The notes beneath the pieces were generated by a model, which saw only the letters and a program-made list of their open reading frames with translations, did not search any database and was not told the DNA's origin. Positions 35,301-43,692 of a DNA stretch of 64,000 bases are shown one piece after another. Made by a program: the position numbers and the translations under genes. Numbering within the stretch: position 1 is the first letter of the stretch; the number at the start of each line of letters is the position of its first letter. Source of the DNA: Scandinavium sp036271055 (GTDB lineage: Bacteria; Pseudomonadota; Gammaproteobacteria; Enterobacterales; Enterobacteriaceae); contig NZ_DATBBJ010000063.1 of assembly GCF_036271055.1 (NCBI RefSeq), positions 124,001-188,000 of the forward strand. The letters run 5' to 3'.

Positions 35301-37934
35301 GATCTTTAATGCGGATTGAACCTGTTCTGCGGTTTCTTTTAGCTGATTTGTCAGGTGCCTCAGCATGTCTCGATCTGACAAGCGGCTGGCGAGTAAGCGG
35401 GCTTCCGGCCCGACATCCTTCAATGTCGCCATCCACTCAACTACAGCCTTAAGCATGTCACAATCGCTGTTTTCTCCACGCCAGTGATGGCTAAATGCAT
35501 TCGCGCCAAAGTCGTTTGTTTCGGTAATTTTTTTGCTTAAGGCCTGGGCTTTAATCAGGTGCCCGAGTATTTCAAGTTGTTGTGTCAGAGGTAGAGAAGG
35601 ATCGCGAAGAAGACTGCGTACGACGGTACGAGAGTGCCGCCACTCAGCGTTCATAAAGCGTAGCAAGCCTGTATGAACGGCCAGGTTATGTCGAACCTGA
35701 CTGACATCTGTACCCCAGGCGGTTTCAACTACCTGAGACCCCAGTTTAATTTTGATTTCTTTCAGCTGGATAATGTCATGAACAAGCCCGGACGCTTGTT
35801 CAACGCCATACTCCCAGACAGAGGCGATGAAAGCTTCAGGGCTTGCATCTGGCGCGTCAGCCACTCGCGAACTCAGTTCCAGCAGACGCGAGATGTCTTT
35901 CAGAGAATGGTAAATGGGCTGCGTCCCGAGCTCCTGTGTCAACCGCTCAACCTCAGCCTGAATTTTGGGGATCAATACAATCAGCTGATTTGCGCTTGAA
36001 AAGGCTGAGGGCTGCAGATTATCCGGAACCGTTTTCAAATCATCGCGAAGGTCCAGCAGTGGGGTATCTGCCTGACCCGGATGAATTTTACCGTTAATGT
36101 CATCAAAGCATTCAGCGTAGTTTTTGCCTAAATCAATCATTGCCCTAATATCTGGCAATGAGGTCGACCACACAGGGGAAGCAAGGGCTAAGGGCGACAG
36201 GGCCGGCGCATCGTGAATCTTTTTCGCGAGTGAGAGGAGTCTTTCTACATCCGATAAACTATCAGGCTCAGGTGTCGCGGCGACTATTTTGGCTGTCGAT
36301 TTGAGATCTTCACTCAAAATAAGAAGATGATTATTCAGTGTCTCCAGACGGGGGATAAGCCTATCAACCTCACCGGGTAATATTTCCTCCAGACCCACGC
36401 CGTACCACGGATGTTCGCTCGGAAGGCCCATTTCCTCCAATCTTTCAACGAGTTCTTTGACCAACGCTATGCGCTTGGTCAGGTCGCTGTTATTCCAGTT
36501 CTCAAATTGCTCCAGTTTAAGGTCAATGGGGGTCTGGTTTTGTTGTCGCAGACGAACCAATTGCCCCATAACCTGGAAGGGAGTCAGGCCTGAGGGGGAA
36601 TACACTTTATGTAATCTGGCAGGGTGCGCGTTAAGCGAATCTCGAGCCTCGGTTAAATTTTCAATCAGCTCATCCGGGTACTCGCCACGGGGGGAACCCA
36701 ACTCCCAGACGCGTTTTAGTTCTTCCAGAAGCAGACGTTTGTTCGCTTTATTGCTGTGCAATTCAAGACAGGCATCGCCAACGCCGGATTGGTCTAACCG
36801 ACGTTTAACCACGTCCAGGGCAGCCATTTTCTCAGCGACAAATAGGACTGTTTTTCCGTCAGCTATGGCCGTTGCAATAATATTGGCAATAGTCTGAGAT
36901 TTGCCGGTACCAGGTGGGCCCTGAATAACCAAGTTTTTACCCCGGCGTACATCATGGATAGCAAGTGTCTGTGAACTATCGCTGTCCATAATGTGAAGCA
37001 TCTCTTTCGGAGAGATTAAAGGATCAATCGGACAATCCTCAGCAAGTAAATCCTCTCTTTCTTCAAATCCATCCTCCATAAGTGCACTAATGATTTTTTT
37101 GTCGATGAGAGACTCATCCTTAGGCCAATTCTCAGGATCTAAATCTCTGTACATCAGAAACTTAGCATATGAAAACAGGCCTAATGTTATATCGTTAGTT
37201 TTCACTTCCCAATCTGCTTTTAACGAAACCGCATGAGCCACGGCATCAATATATTCGCTGACGTTAATTTCATCATTTTCATCGAGGTGCATTTCCGGGA
37301 GAGCAATATGGTGAATGCGTTCAAGGAATGCTTCGAGAGAGAGGTTAGGTATAATGTCATCGCCACGTGTTTTTAACTTGAACCGCTCTCCGGCATTGCC
37401 TCGCTCAAGCATTACGGGGATAAGAATAAGTGGCGCATAACGAATATTATCTTTGTTAATAGGATCAACCCATTTCAGCATTCCAAGTGCCAGATACAGG
37501 AGATTAACGCCTTGTTCTTCCTCGAGTGTTTTTGAGTCGTGATAGAGATCGAGCAGGCGTTGTTGCAACCCCTTCGGAGTTAGTCGGGTTTGCAATCTGG
37601 TATCAAGATGCTGAGATTTTATGTCCTGACTGTCTTCATCGAAATGATAGCCTGTATCATCTTCTTCCTGCTCCTGGTTTTCTGAGTTGTCTGAATCTAC
37701 TTTGCCAGTTTTTCCATGCAGAAAGGTAAAAGCTTTTTTTTCACTGACTAACAATCGGTAAATCTGTTCCGAGCGTTCATCGATAACATCCAGATATCGA
37801 GAACTTTTGGAGCGAGGGATATTAAGCAATCGGTTCCTGGCGCTGAGATCGAGGAGTTCGGAGCGGGCTCTTTCAAGTTTTTGCGCTAAAGAGAGACTAC
37901 TATCCTGAAATACAGTGGTTTCATCTGATGTCAT
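32373..37934 (-). CDS. Giant DUF4011 / SF1 helicase / Vsr-like nuclease / DUF3320 protein, probable antiphage factor
   Basis: 1853 aa. Domains as read: DUF4011-type N-terminus (about 12-300; ARSELLDLSARNRLLNIPRS). Walker A in VIQGPPGTGKSQTIANI (about 338-345), followed by a long helical insertion (about 420-1150). Walker B in LLVMDEASQIQPVDAIG (about 1223) and VVVGDERQLPPTSFF (about 1250), then YRSRHQSLIAVSN and late SF1 motifs including NVLISRAKRRCE. Next a Vsr/MTES_1575-like nuclease (about 1545-1605) with FFIDLAIADPEM, GIECDGSAYHSS and GWIIHRIWSTDWF. Last a DUF3320 C-terminus (about 1704-1830). This is the Upf1/Dna2-like branch of SF1. I recall single-gene phage defence proteins with this layout (called hhe in defence surveys); unverified here. 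All visible catalytic motifs are intact. No clear Shine-Dalgarno precedes the ATG. It sits as an extra gene between lldP and yibL. Confidence 0.88.
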   Translation of the reverse strand: MTSDETTVFQDSSLSLAQKLERARSELLDLSARNRLLNIPRSKSSRYLDVIDERSEQIYRLLVSEKKAFTFLHGKTGKVDSDNSENQEQEEDDTGYHFDEDSQDIKSQHLDTRLQTRLTPKGLQQRLLDLYHDSKTLEEEQGVNLLYLALGMLKWVDPINKDNIRYAPLILIPVMLERGNAGERFKLKTRGDDIIPNLSLEAFLERIHHIALPEMHLDENDEINVSEYIDAVAHAVSLKADWEVKTNDITLGLFSYAKFLMYRDLDPENWPKDESLIDKKIISALMEDGFEEREDLLAEDCPIDPLISPKEMLHIMDSDSSQTLAIHDVRRGKNLVIQGPPGTGKSQTIANIIATAIADGKTVLFVAEKMAALDVVKRRLDQSGVGDACLELHSNKANKRLLLEELKRVWELGSPRGEYPDELIENLTEARDSLNAHPARLHKVYSPSGLTPFQVMGQLVRLRQQNQTPIDLKLEQFENWNNSDLTKRIALVKELVERLEEMGLPSEHPWYGVGLEEILPGEVDRLIPRLETLNNHLLILSEDLKSTAKIVAATPEPDSLSDVERLLSLAKKIHDAPALSPLALASPVWSTSLPDIRAMIDLGKNYAECFDDINGKIHPGQADTPLLDLRDDLKTVPDNLQPSAFSSANQLIVLIPKIQAEVERLTQELGTQPIYHSLKDISRLLELSSRVADAPDASPEAFIASVWEYGVEQASGLVHDIIQLKEIKIKLGSQVVETAWGTDVSQVRHNLAVHTGLLRFMNAEWRHSRTVVRSLLRDPSLPLTQQLEILGHLIKAQALSKKITETNDFGANAFSHHWRGENSDCDMLKAVVEWMATLKDVGPEARLLASRLSDRDMLRHLTNQLKETAEQVQSALKILWKAHGISPEQWFDNHFSFSRVPLAFISTMGQKLVRIDAISHQVLRDPAEHLDERLLMVEEIISLQYLKASVASHQDLAITAFAELWQGPQSDWKALEIRYEWIKENPELRFIAATIDDREALLQQATALYERSSNFQEDIRALAKDLASTMECLFSVGAQNSLSITHLREKLSTWILSSEQLSKWVMWQHRVVKGCKEGLTDVIDQLADGRLPLHQCQSSVEYAYYESLLRLMVSEEPSLARFDGELHSRKVSYFADLDLRRIKASSIEVVRAHHRRIPSKTGAAGPVGVLRAEMARKRGHLPIRQLMLKAGPAIQALKPVIMMSPLSVAQFLTPGKQKFDLLVMDEASQIQPVDAIGAIARCQQVVVVGDERQLPPTSFFSRMTEVSNDDDDSSQVADIESILGLFVARGLPQRMLRWHYRSRHQSLIAVSNNQFYENKLFIVPSPYTQEAGMGLLFHHIPEGIFDSGGSNANLIEAKRIASSILVHAQKNPDQSLGVATFSVSQRKAIQDELELLRRLNPQCEEFFMNHPNEPFFIKNLENIQGDERDVIMISVGYARNKQGYLAMRFGPLGSQGGERRLNVLISRAKRRCEVFASITDEDIDLERAKGVGVFAFKLFLQYARTGRLSLSHQSGKPMDSIFEEQVASALQQKGYQVHAQVGIAGFFIDLAIADPEMPGRYLLGIECDGSAYHSSRSARERDRLRQSVLEDHGWIIHRIWSTDWFQRPDEQLQRVLNAIDSAKKALAHRIEQGYASQRAVPVEIVTVEREDVVELGLDSAKPKENISAEYNESAPVASSEYELHETPVGILSDLIEKIVLQESPVHINEVIVRLRTAWGLQRAGARIDSTVRNAAAIACKKGLITFDGDFLLHKETEIQIRNRQNVSSTGLRKPEMIHPREIAEGVLAIVAHNLGATEDEIVTSVSRMLGFKATSSALKRAITDVIGQCLAEGKLLRNDLLLVAPEPTELISA

Positions 37935-38115
37935 ACGAGCTATAGCCTGATCAATAATAAATTAATGAACTTTATGAGATATATACTCATAAATATGCCG
38001 TGTGAATTGATTTTATATACAGGGAAGAGCGGTAACTTTACGCTTTATCATAGGCGTTGTGAATAAAATTTCACAATAAATATTATCGATGGGGATAAAT
38101 AGTTTTTAAGAATAT

Positions 38116-38183
38116 AATAGCCCAATATATTTGAATGAATTATATATTAGGCTATTAATACAGTTTCGCTAAAATCTTAGCGA
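38116..38183. other. Two stem-loops at the yibL / accessory-gene junction
   Basis: First: arms 38116-38130 (AATAGCCCAATATAT) and 38142-38156 (ATATATTAGGCTATT), 14 of 15 positions pairing, 11-base loop. Second: TCGCTAA / TTAGCGA with a 4-base loop at 38166-38183. Both lie downstream of yibL and upstream of the giant gene, in very AT-rich DNA. They may end yibL transcription, or mark an insertion boundary. Confidence 0.55.
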
Positions 38184-38207
38184 TTACCTATTGCAAATTT
38201 GTAGTCA

Positions 38208-38570
38208 TTAAAACTCGGTCTTTGCGAAACCGGTCATCTCTTTCAGATCCATTTCACGACCCAGCGCAGTCATCGGATGGACCACCACCAGGCCGCGCGC
38301 GCTTTTCTTCAGCTTGCCCATGTCGGCCTGTTCTTTCTTGGTGATAGCACGACGGAACGGCAGTGCCATCAGTTGCTGCGCTTCTTTGCTCAGCTTCTCG
38401 GTGTGCACTTCGCGCAGGCGTGCGATTTCCGCTTCCAGCGTGGCTTTTTCTTTTTCCAGCTCCGCGAATTTCTCTACTTCATCGACCAGAGAAAGGGTCG
38501 GCTGCTGGTGGCGAATGGCGTCCAGACGGTCGCTCAGGCGTTTGATTTCGTTCTTCACTACTTCTTTCAT
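38208..38570 (-). CDS. yibL: Ribosome-associated protein YibL
   Basis: 120 aa, same length as E. coli YibL, with a charged coiled-coil N-terminal half (NEIKRLSDRLDAIRHQ; EKEKATLEAEIARLREVHTE) and conserved end VVVHPMTALGREM. In E. coli it co-fractionates with ribosomes; the exact role is unknown. Backbone marker on the mtl side of the accessory insertion. Confidence 0.93.
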   Translation of the reverse strand: MKEVVKNEIKRLSDRLDAIRHQQPTLSLVDEVEKFAELEKEKATLEAEIARLREVHTEKLSKEAQQLMALPFRRAITKKEQADMGKLKKSARGLVVVHPMTALGREMDLKEMTGFAKTEF

Positions 38571-38843
38571 GGTCTATGGCTTTTGCGGGTAAAAGAATAT
38601 CGATACTCAATAGTATGCGCGTTGAGCGCTTTTCCTGATAGTTAATTATCGAAAATTGACGTCATTCGCTGGCCTGTAATGCGTAATGATTACGTCTAAT
38701 GCAATGAAAAATAAAGTTATTTTATAAAGTGTCTGCGCGATCGCATTTTTGACCTTTAAGCAGACAAAAAGGCACATTTTCCCCAACGTAAGCGCAACGG
38801 TTTGACCAGGCTTGAAAGAGATAACCGGAAAGGAGGTGAGGTG

Positions 38844-39065
38844 ATGGCTAAATTAGGTGAGAACGTACCGCAGGTCATCGATAAAGCAGTGGATTTCATG
38901 GCTTCCAGCCAGGCGTTCATGGAGTATCTGAAAAAATCCCCGCGTATGAGTCGTGTCCCTGAACAGATCCCAGAGGCAAAAGCGACGTTGTTTTTGGAAA
39001 GATTAGAATATTATCGGAATTTGTATAAACCGGTATGTGAACAGGAAAGCGAAAGCCAGAACTGA
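38844..39065 (+). CDS. yibT: Small protein YibT
   Basis: 73 aa (MAKLGENVPQVIDKAVDFMA...), matching E. coli YibT (69 aa) in its conserved first half. The ATG at 38844 has a very strong ribosome site (AAGGAGGTGAGGTG); an upstream in-frame ATG at 38802 lacks one. Function unknown. It converges on mtlR. Confidence 0.88.
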   Translation: MAKLGENVPQVIDKAVDFMASSQAFMEYLKKSPRMSRVPEQIPEAKATLFLERLEYYRNLYKPVCEQESESQN

Positions 39066-39070
39066 ACGGC

Positions 39071-39664
39071 TTATTTCTGAAAGGCTTTTTTCAAGCTGAC
39101 GCGTGAAATCAGCTCGGTAAGGGAAAGGACCATGGTGGAACGCACCACCTGCTGGTAGCGCTGTTTTTGCATAGCAAACAGCTCTGCGTCGCTGGTGTCG
39201 AAGGCAGGCTGCGGCGGTAATGCGACAACGCAATGCAGTTCGCCGAACGGGCCAAGGATTTCGTCGTCGGTGAACGCGTATTCGCTGCCGTCATGATTGA
39301 GCTCTTCACGTAGCGCCATCAGCAGTTCGGCATCTTCGTATTCGGCACGGCTAATCACGCCGAGGCCGTAGATGAGCTTGAGGCGCACCGACAGATCGCC
39401 CAGCGGCCCTTCGCCGTCGAGCAACGGTTCAACTGCGTATTTCACCGCGTAGTCGTCTTTGCGGAACACCTGAAGCACCAGCATGTTCACCGCCTCGGTT
39501 AACAAATCGACGGCGGTGATCAGGAAGCTTCGTACGGTTTTGCCAGCATTCAGACGCTCAAGCACACGGTTTTCAAAGGCTTGCGTTTTTTCCATTATTG
39601 CCTGCATATCTGACAATCTTTTGTTTGGGTGCTGCTGTAACAGCAGCACCGGGTCCTGCATCAT
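39071..39664 (-). CDS. mtlR: Mannitol operon repressor MtlR
   Basis: About 197 aa. MtlR represses mtlADR in E. coli but has no classical helix-turn-helix. The conserved core (AFENRVLERLNAGKTVRSFL; LREELNHDGSEYAFTDDEIL) is intact; the first 15 residues differ from E. coli. ATG at 39664 overlaps the mtlD stop (ATGA); a second ATG at 39661 is equally placed. Confidence 0.95.
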   Translation of the reverse strand: MMQDPVLLLQQHPNKRLSDMQAIMEKTQAFENRVLERLNAGKTVRSFLITAVDLLTEAVNMLVLQVFRKDDYAVKYAVEPLLDGEGPLGDLSVRLKLIYGLGVISRAEYEDAELLMALREELNHDGSEYAFTDDEILGPFGELHCVVALPPQPAFDTSDAELFAMQKQRYQQVVRSTMVLSLTELISRVSLKKAFQK

Positions 39665-40809
39665 GCGCCTGTGTTATACGCCGCAACCGCTTGTGCGACC
39701 ACATCGCTATTGGCGTCCAGTCCGGAGACCTGTGCGAGAGCAGCCTGTGGGCCTTTCTCGTCGATCAGCGCCACCAGTTCTTGTGCCTGTGGGTCTTGCT
39801 CGCTGCGATAGTGCATCGCGGCAGCAATGCCTTTCACCAGATTGGCATGCGGCAGACCGTATTCCAGCGTGCCGAGCAGTGGCTTAATCAAGCGATCGCC
39901 TGCGCTCAGTTTACGCAGCGGCTGGCGGCCCACGCGCTCAACGTCATCTTTCAGATACGGGTTCTCAAAGCGACCGAGGATTTTCTGGATATAGGCGGCA
40001 TGTTTATCGGCATCAAAACCATAACGTTTAATCAGCACCGCGCCGCTTTCGTCCATCGCGCCTTTCACCACCGCACGGATTTTCTCATCAAGAATGGCAT
40101 CGCGAATGGTTTGATGACCCGCGAGCTTGCCGAGGTAGGCGGTTATAGCATGCCCGGTGTTCAGGGTGAAGAGCTTGCGCTCGACAAACGCCATCAGGTT
40201 GTCGGTTAATTCCATTCCCGGAATGTTTGGCAGCGCGCCTTTGAATTGGGTCTTATCCACAATCCATTCGCTGAAGGTTTCAACGGTGACTTCCAGCGGG
40301 TCGTTAGTGGCAGATTCAGATGGTGGAACGATGCGGTCCACGGCGGAATCAACGAAGCCCACATGTTCGGCAACCCAGGCTTTGTCTTCATCAGCCAGCG
40401 CTGCGTCAACGTGGCCTTTTAACTGGGTAGTGCCGCGCACCATGTTTTCACAGGCGATAATGTTCAGCGGAGTGTTGTTGCCAGCGGCTTTGCGCTTCGC
40501 CAGACCTTTCGCAATTGCCGGGGCGATACGCTCCAGCACCACAGGGCCGACGGCGGTCGTCACTAAATCCACCTGAGCAATTAAATCGACGACATCATCG
40601 CCAATGCTGCTGACCGCGTTCACGCCTGAAACGGTTTCGACCTGCTCGTTTTCACCGACCACATGCACCTGATAACTATGACGGGCATTCAGGGCATCGA
40701 GCACCACCTGATTCACATCGGCGAACGTCAGGGTGATACCCGCATCGGCCAGCAGTTTGCCGATAAAGCCACGTCCAATATTACCTGCGCCAAAATGTAA
40801 TGCTTTCAT
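39661..40809 (-). CDS. mtlD: Mannitol-1-phosphate 5-dehydrogenase
   Basis: 382-aa NAD-dependent long-chain dehydrogenase converting mannitol-1-phosphate to fructose-6-phosphate. N-terminus MKALHFGAGNIGRGFIGKLL with the dinucleotide motif; conserved NTGHAITAYLGKLAGH later. Start at ATG 40809 as in E. coli; a longer frame upstream enters the intergenic repeat. Second gene of mtlADR. Confidence 0.97.
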   Translation of the reverse strand: MKALHFGAGNIGRGFIGKLLADAGITLTFADVNQVVLDALNARHSYQVHVVGENEQVETVSGVNAVSSIGDDVVDLIAQVDLVTTAVGPVVLERIAPAIAKGLAKRKAAGNNTPLNIIACENMVRGTTQLKGHVDAALADEDKAWVAEHVGFVDSAVDRIVPPSESATNDPLEVTVETFSEWIVDKTQFKGALPNIPGMELTDNLMAFVERKLFTLNTGHAITAYLGKLAGHQTIRDAILDEKIRAVVKGAMDESGAVLIKRYGFDADKHAAYIQKILGRFENPYLKDDVERVGRQPLRKLSAGDRLIKPLLGTLEYGLPHANLVKGIAAAMHYRSEQDPQAQELVALIDEKGPQAALAQVSGLDANSDVVAQAVAAYNTGA

Positions 40810-40883
40810 AGTATTAACCTTCATCAATGTTTTTACCCGAGAGGGCTCGGGTGAGGGCGTGTGGAGTTTCTCCCTCACCGAAA

Positions 40884-40905
40884 CCCTCTCCCTGAAAGGA
40901 GAGGG
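40884..40905 (-). repeat. Intergenic hairpin between mtlA and mtlD
   Basis: Arms CCCTCTCC / GGAGAGGG with a 6-base loop, 9 bases after the mtlA stop. A second, imperfect inverted repeat (GTGAGGG / CCCTCAC) precedes it near 40850-40880. Such hairpins between operon genes often stabilise the upstream mRNA and lower downstream expression. Confidence 0.6.
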
Positions 40906-40913
40906 ATGATTAC

Positions 40914-42836
40914 TTAAGCGACTCGGTTACCCGAAATCAGGGCCAACACTTCACCTACACTGTTGGTGGTTGCCAGACGCTCGATAACGGATTCATCGTC
41001 CAGGGCGTTGGTCAGGCTGGTAATGACGTGGATGTGTTCGTTATTACGCGCCGCGATGCCAATCACCAGGCGGGCAATGTCGTCTGGCTCATCGCCGAAA
41101 CGCACGCCATCAGGATACTGACAGAATACCACGCCGGTTTTCAGCACTCGGTCCTTCGCTTCGATGGTGCCGTGTGGAACCGCGATGGACTCACCGAGAT
41201 AGGTTGAAGTCAGTTGCTCACGCTCAAGCATCGCTGCCACATACTCTGGCTCAACGTAGCCGCCTTTCACCAGTTGCTCACCGGCAAAACGGATGGCTTC
41301 TTCTTTGCTGAATGCTTTACAGCCGAGGAAAATGTTTTCCGCGCCAAGTTTGAACAGGTGGCTGTCGTCTGGCTCGAAGCTGGCTTGCAGCGTTTCGCGC
41401 ACTTTCACTTCGTTATCTTCATGACGCTGCGCCGCAACCAGACGTTCGGTCAGACTGGTGTACAGACCGCTGTCGAGGAAGTTGGTCAGCGAAATATGTT
41501 GAGCCTGTGGCACCTGGCGCATCGCACGCTCGGTCAGGTCGCGGTGAGTGATCACCAGGTCGACATCCGGCGGCAGGTTGTTGATAGCGCTGTTGGTGAC
41601 AGAAATATTGCTCAGACCCGCATCAGCGACTTTCTTACGCAGTACGCCTGCACCCATCGCGCTGGAACCCATACCGGCATCACAGGCAACGATGATTTTA
41701 CGCACGTGGCTCAGGTCGTTGGTCACGTCGCCTGCGGTCAGCGGGTTCGCTGCACCTTTAGACTCGGCTTTCATGTCCTGCATACGACGGGTTGCCGCAT
41801 CGATATCGTCTTCTTCTTTCACTTTGCTGGTTTTCAGCAGAATCGCTGACACCACGAAGGAGACAGCCATTGCCGCACAAATCGCCGCAATGTTAGCGAA
41901 GTAAGCACCTTTCGGGGTCATCGCCAGCACTGCCAGGATAGAACCTGGGGAAGCCGGAGACACCAGGCCACCGTTCAGTACGCTCAGGGTGAACACACCG
42001 GTCATACCGCCGAGGATAACGGCGAGGATCAGACGTGGGTTCATCAGCACGTAAGGGAAGTAAATTTCGTGGATACCGCCCAGGAAGTGAATGATTGCCG
42101 CACCGCCCGCAGACTGTTTAGCACTGCCACGACCGAAGAACATGTATGCCAGCAGGACACCCATACCCGGACCCGGGTTCGCTTCAATCAGGAAGAAGAT
42201 GGATTTGCCCAGCTCATGGGACTGCTGAATACCCAGCGGCGAGAAGATACCGTGGTTGATGGCGTTGTTGAGGAACAGGATTTTCGCCGGTTCAACAAAG
42301 ATAGACGCCAGCGGCAGCATGTCGTGCACAACCATGAAGTTAACGCCCGCAGCCAGCACTTTCGACAGCACTTCAACCGCAGGGCCAATGCCGAGGAACG
42401 CCAGCACCGCGAGGATCATCCCGATGATGCCCGCAGAGAAGTTGTTCACCAGCATTTCGAAGCCGGACTTAATCTTCCCGTCTACCCAAATGTCGAAGCG
42501 TTTAATCGCCCAGCCGCCCAGAGGACCGGCAATCATCGCGCCAAGGAACATTGGCATATCAGCGCCGACGATAACGCCCATGGTGGTAATCGCACCGACC
42601 ACACCGCCGCGGTCACCGCCAACCAGACGACCACCGGTATAACCGATGAGCAGCGGCAGCAGATAAGTAATCATTGGGCCAACAAGTTTCGCCAGCGTCT
42701 CGTTTGGCAACCATCCTGTTGGAATAAATAATGCGGTGATGATACCCCACGCGATAAACGCGCCGATGTTAGGCATCACCATATTGCTGAGGAATCGACC
42801 AAAGCTTTGCACTTTGATCTTGATATCGGATGACAT
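40914..42836 (-). CDS. mtlA: PTS mannitol transporter, EIICBA
   Basis: 640 aa against 637 in E. coli. It carries the membrane IIC domain (about 1-345, starting MSSDIKIKVQSFGRFLSNMV), the IIB domain with phospho-cysteine in VACDAGMGSS, and the IIA domain with the phospho-histidine in SIAVPHGTIEAKD. It imports mannitol and phosphorylates it to mannitol-1-phosphate. Start at ATG 42836; an in-frame ATG 9 bases upstream is less likely. Confidence 0.97.
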   Translation of the reverse strand: MSSDIKIKVQSFGRFLSNMVMPNIGAFIAWGIITALFIPTGWLPNETLAKLVGPMITYLLPLLIGYTGGRLVGGDRGGVVGAITTMGVIVGADMPMFLGAMIAGPLGGWAIKRFDIWVDGKIKSGFEMLVNNFSAGIIGMILAVLAFLGIGPAVEVLSKVLAAGVNFMVVHDMLPLASIFVEPAKILFLNNAINHGIFSPLGIQQSHELGKSIFFLIEANPGPGMGVLLAYMFFGRGSAKQSAGGAAIIHFLGGIHEIYFPYVLMNPRLILAVILGGMTGVFTLSVLNGGLVSPASPGSILAVLAMTPKGAYFANIAAICAAMAVSFVVSAILLKTSKVKEEDDIDAATRRMQDMKAESKGAANPLTAGDVTNDLSHVRKIIVACDAGMGSSAMGAGVLRKKVADAGLSNISVTNSAINNLPPDVDLVITHRDLTERAMRQVPQAQHISLTNFLDSGLYTSLTERLVAAQRHEDNEVKVRETLQASFEPDDSHLFKLGAENIFLGCKAFSKEEAIRFAGEQLVKGGYVEPEYVAAMLEREQLTSTYLGESIAVPHGTIEAKDRVLKTGVVFCQYPDGVRFGDEPDDIARLVIGIAARNNEHIHVITSLTNALDDESVIERLATTNSVGEVLALISGNRVA

Positions 42837-43363
42837 AAAAAACACCCCTTCTTTTGTTTGCTGTCGCGCAGGCTAAACGCCCGAGGTTTATTGTTAATTG
42901 GCGGCAGAGGTATAGCCGGACCCTGTTGTTAATGCGAAATCTGGCACTGAATCGTTCAACTGTCCAGTTAGCGCCCTTTGATGTGATCCTTGTCACGCTA
43001 ATGGTGGGTGATGAGGCGTAGTTGAGGTGATCTTCATCACATAATGGCTGTGTAAAAAAAGAACGAAGGCTGAAAAATCGCCTCTATAGAGTGCTTAATG
43101 TGACATTTATCACATTTTATCATTGGCTGTTTGTTGTTGTTGTGTGACGTGAGTCACAAAGTATTTTCGTTCGCTCGAAGGCAATTGTGATCTCTCGCTA
43201 ATTCCTGGTTTCTGCTGTCACGGAGTAACACTTCAGATGGACGGCGAGTTTACGGATTCTGTGTTATAGCAATATGACCGACTAACAATAAGTTTAGCGT
43301 TATCACTCAGGCATTCCGTCATGGGGTGCGTGCCGATGGGCGTGTCATAATTTCGAGGCGGCT
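42837..43363. promoter_or_regulatory. mtlA / yibI divergent regulatory region with four CRP sites
   Basis: 527 bases without a gene. Four CRP-type sites fit TGTGA-N6-TCACA: 42982-42997 (one mismatch), 43026-43041 (GGTGA start), 43099-43114 (perfect) and 43143-43158 (perfect). E. coli mtlA is known for several CRP sites in its promoter, so strong catabolite control is expected. I see no other gene in this stretch. The yibI side carries GAGGCGGCT just before its ATG. Confidence 0.8.
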
Positions 43364-43687
43364 ATGTTTCTTAATTATTTTGCGTTGGGTGTGCTGCTTT
43401 TCGTTTTCCTGGTGATTTTTTACGGGATCATTATTTTGCATGACATTCCCTACTTAATCGCCAAATCGCGTAATCATCCTCACGCCGACGCCATTCATGT
43501 CGCGGGTTGGGTGAGCCTTTTTACGCTTCATGTTATCTGGCCATTTCTGTGGATTTGGGCCACGTTGTACCGCCCAGAGCGGGGTTGGGGTATGCAAAAC
43601 GAGCATGACGCGTTCATCCTGTTGCAACAGCGCGTCACCGAACTTGAACAGAAAGTCGCTGAAACTGAACGCTCGTCTGCGGAGTAA
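43364..43687 (+). CDS. yibI: DUF3302 membrane protein YibI
   Basis: 107 aa with two hydrophobic segments (about 5-25 and 47-67) and a charged coiled-coil tail (FILLQQRVTELEQKVAETER). The first 75 residues match E. coli YibI nearly exactly. Function unknown; it is always paired with an HlyD-like partner, here yibH 5 bases downstream, and probably forms part of an efflux or envelope assembly. Confidence 0.92.
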   Translation: MFLNYFALGVLLFVFLVIFYGIIILHDIPYLIAKSRNHPHADAIHVAGWVSLFTLHVIWPFLWIWATLYRPERGWGMQNEHDAFILLQQRVTELEQKVAETERSSAE

Positions 43688-43692
43688 ACATC

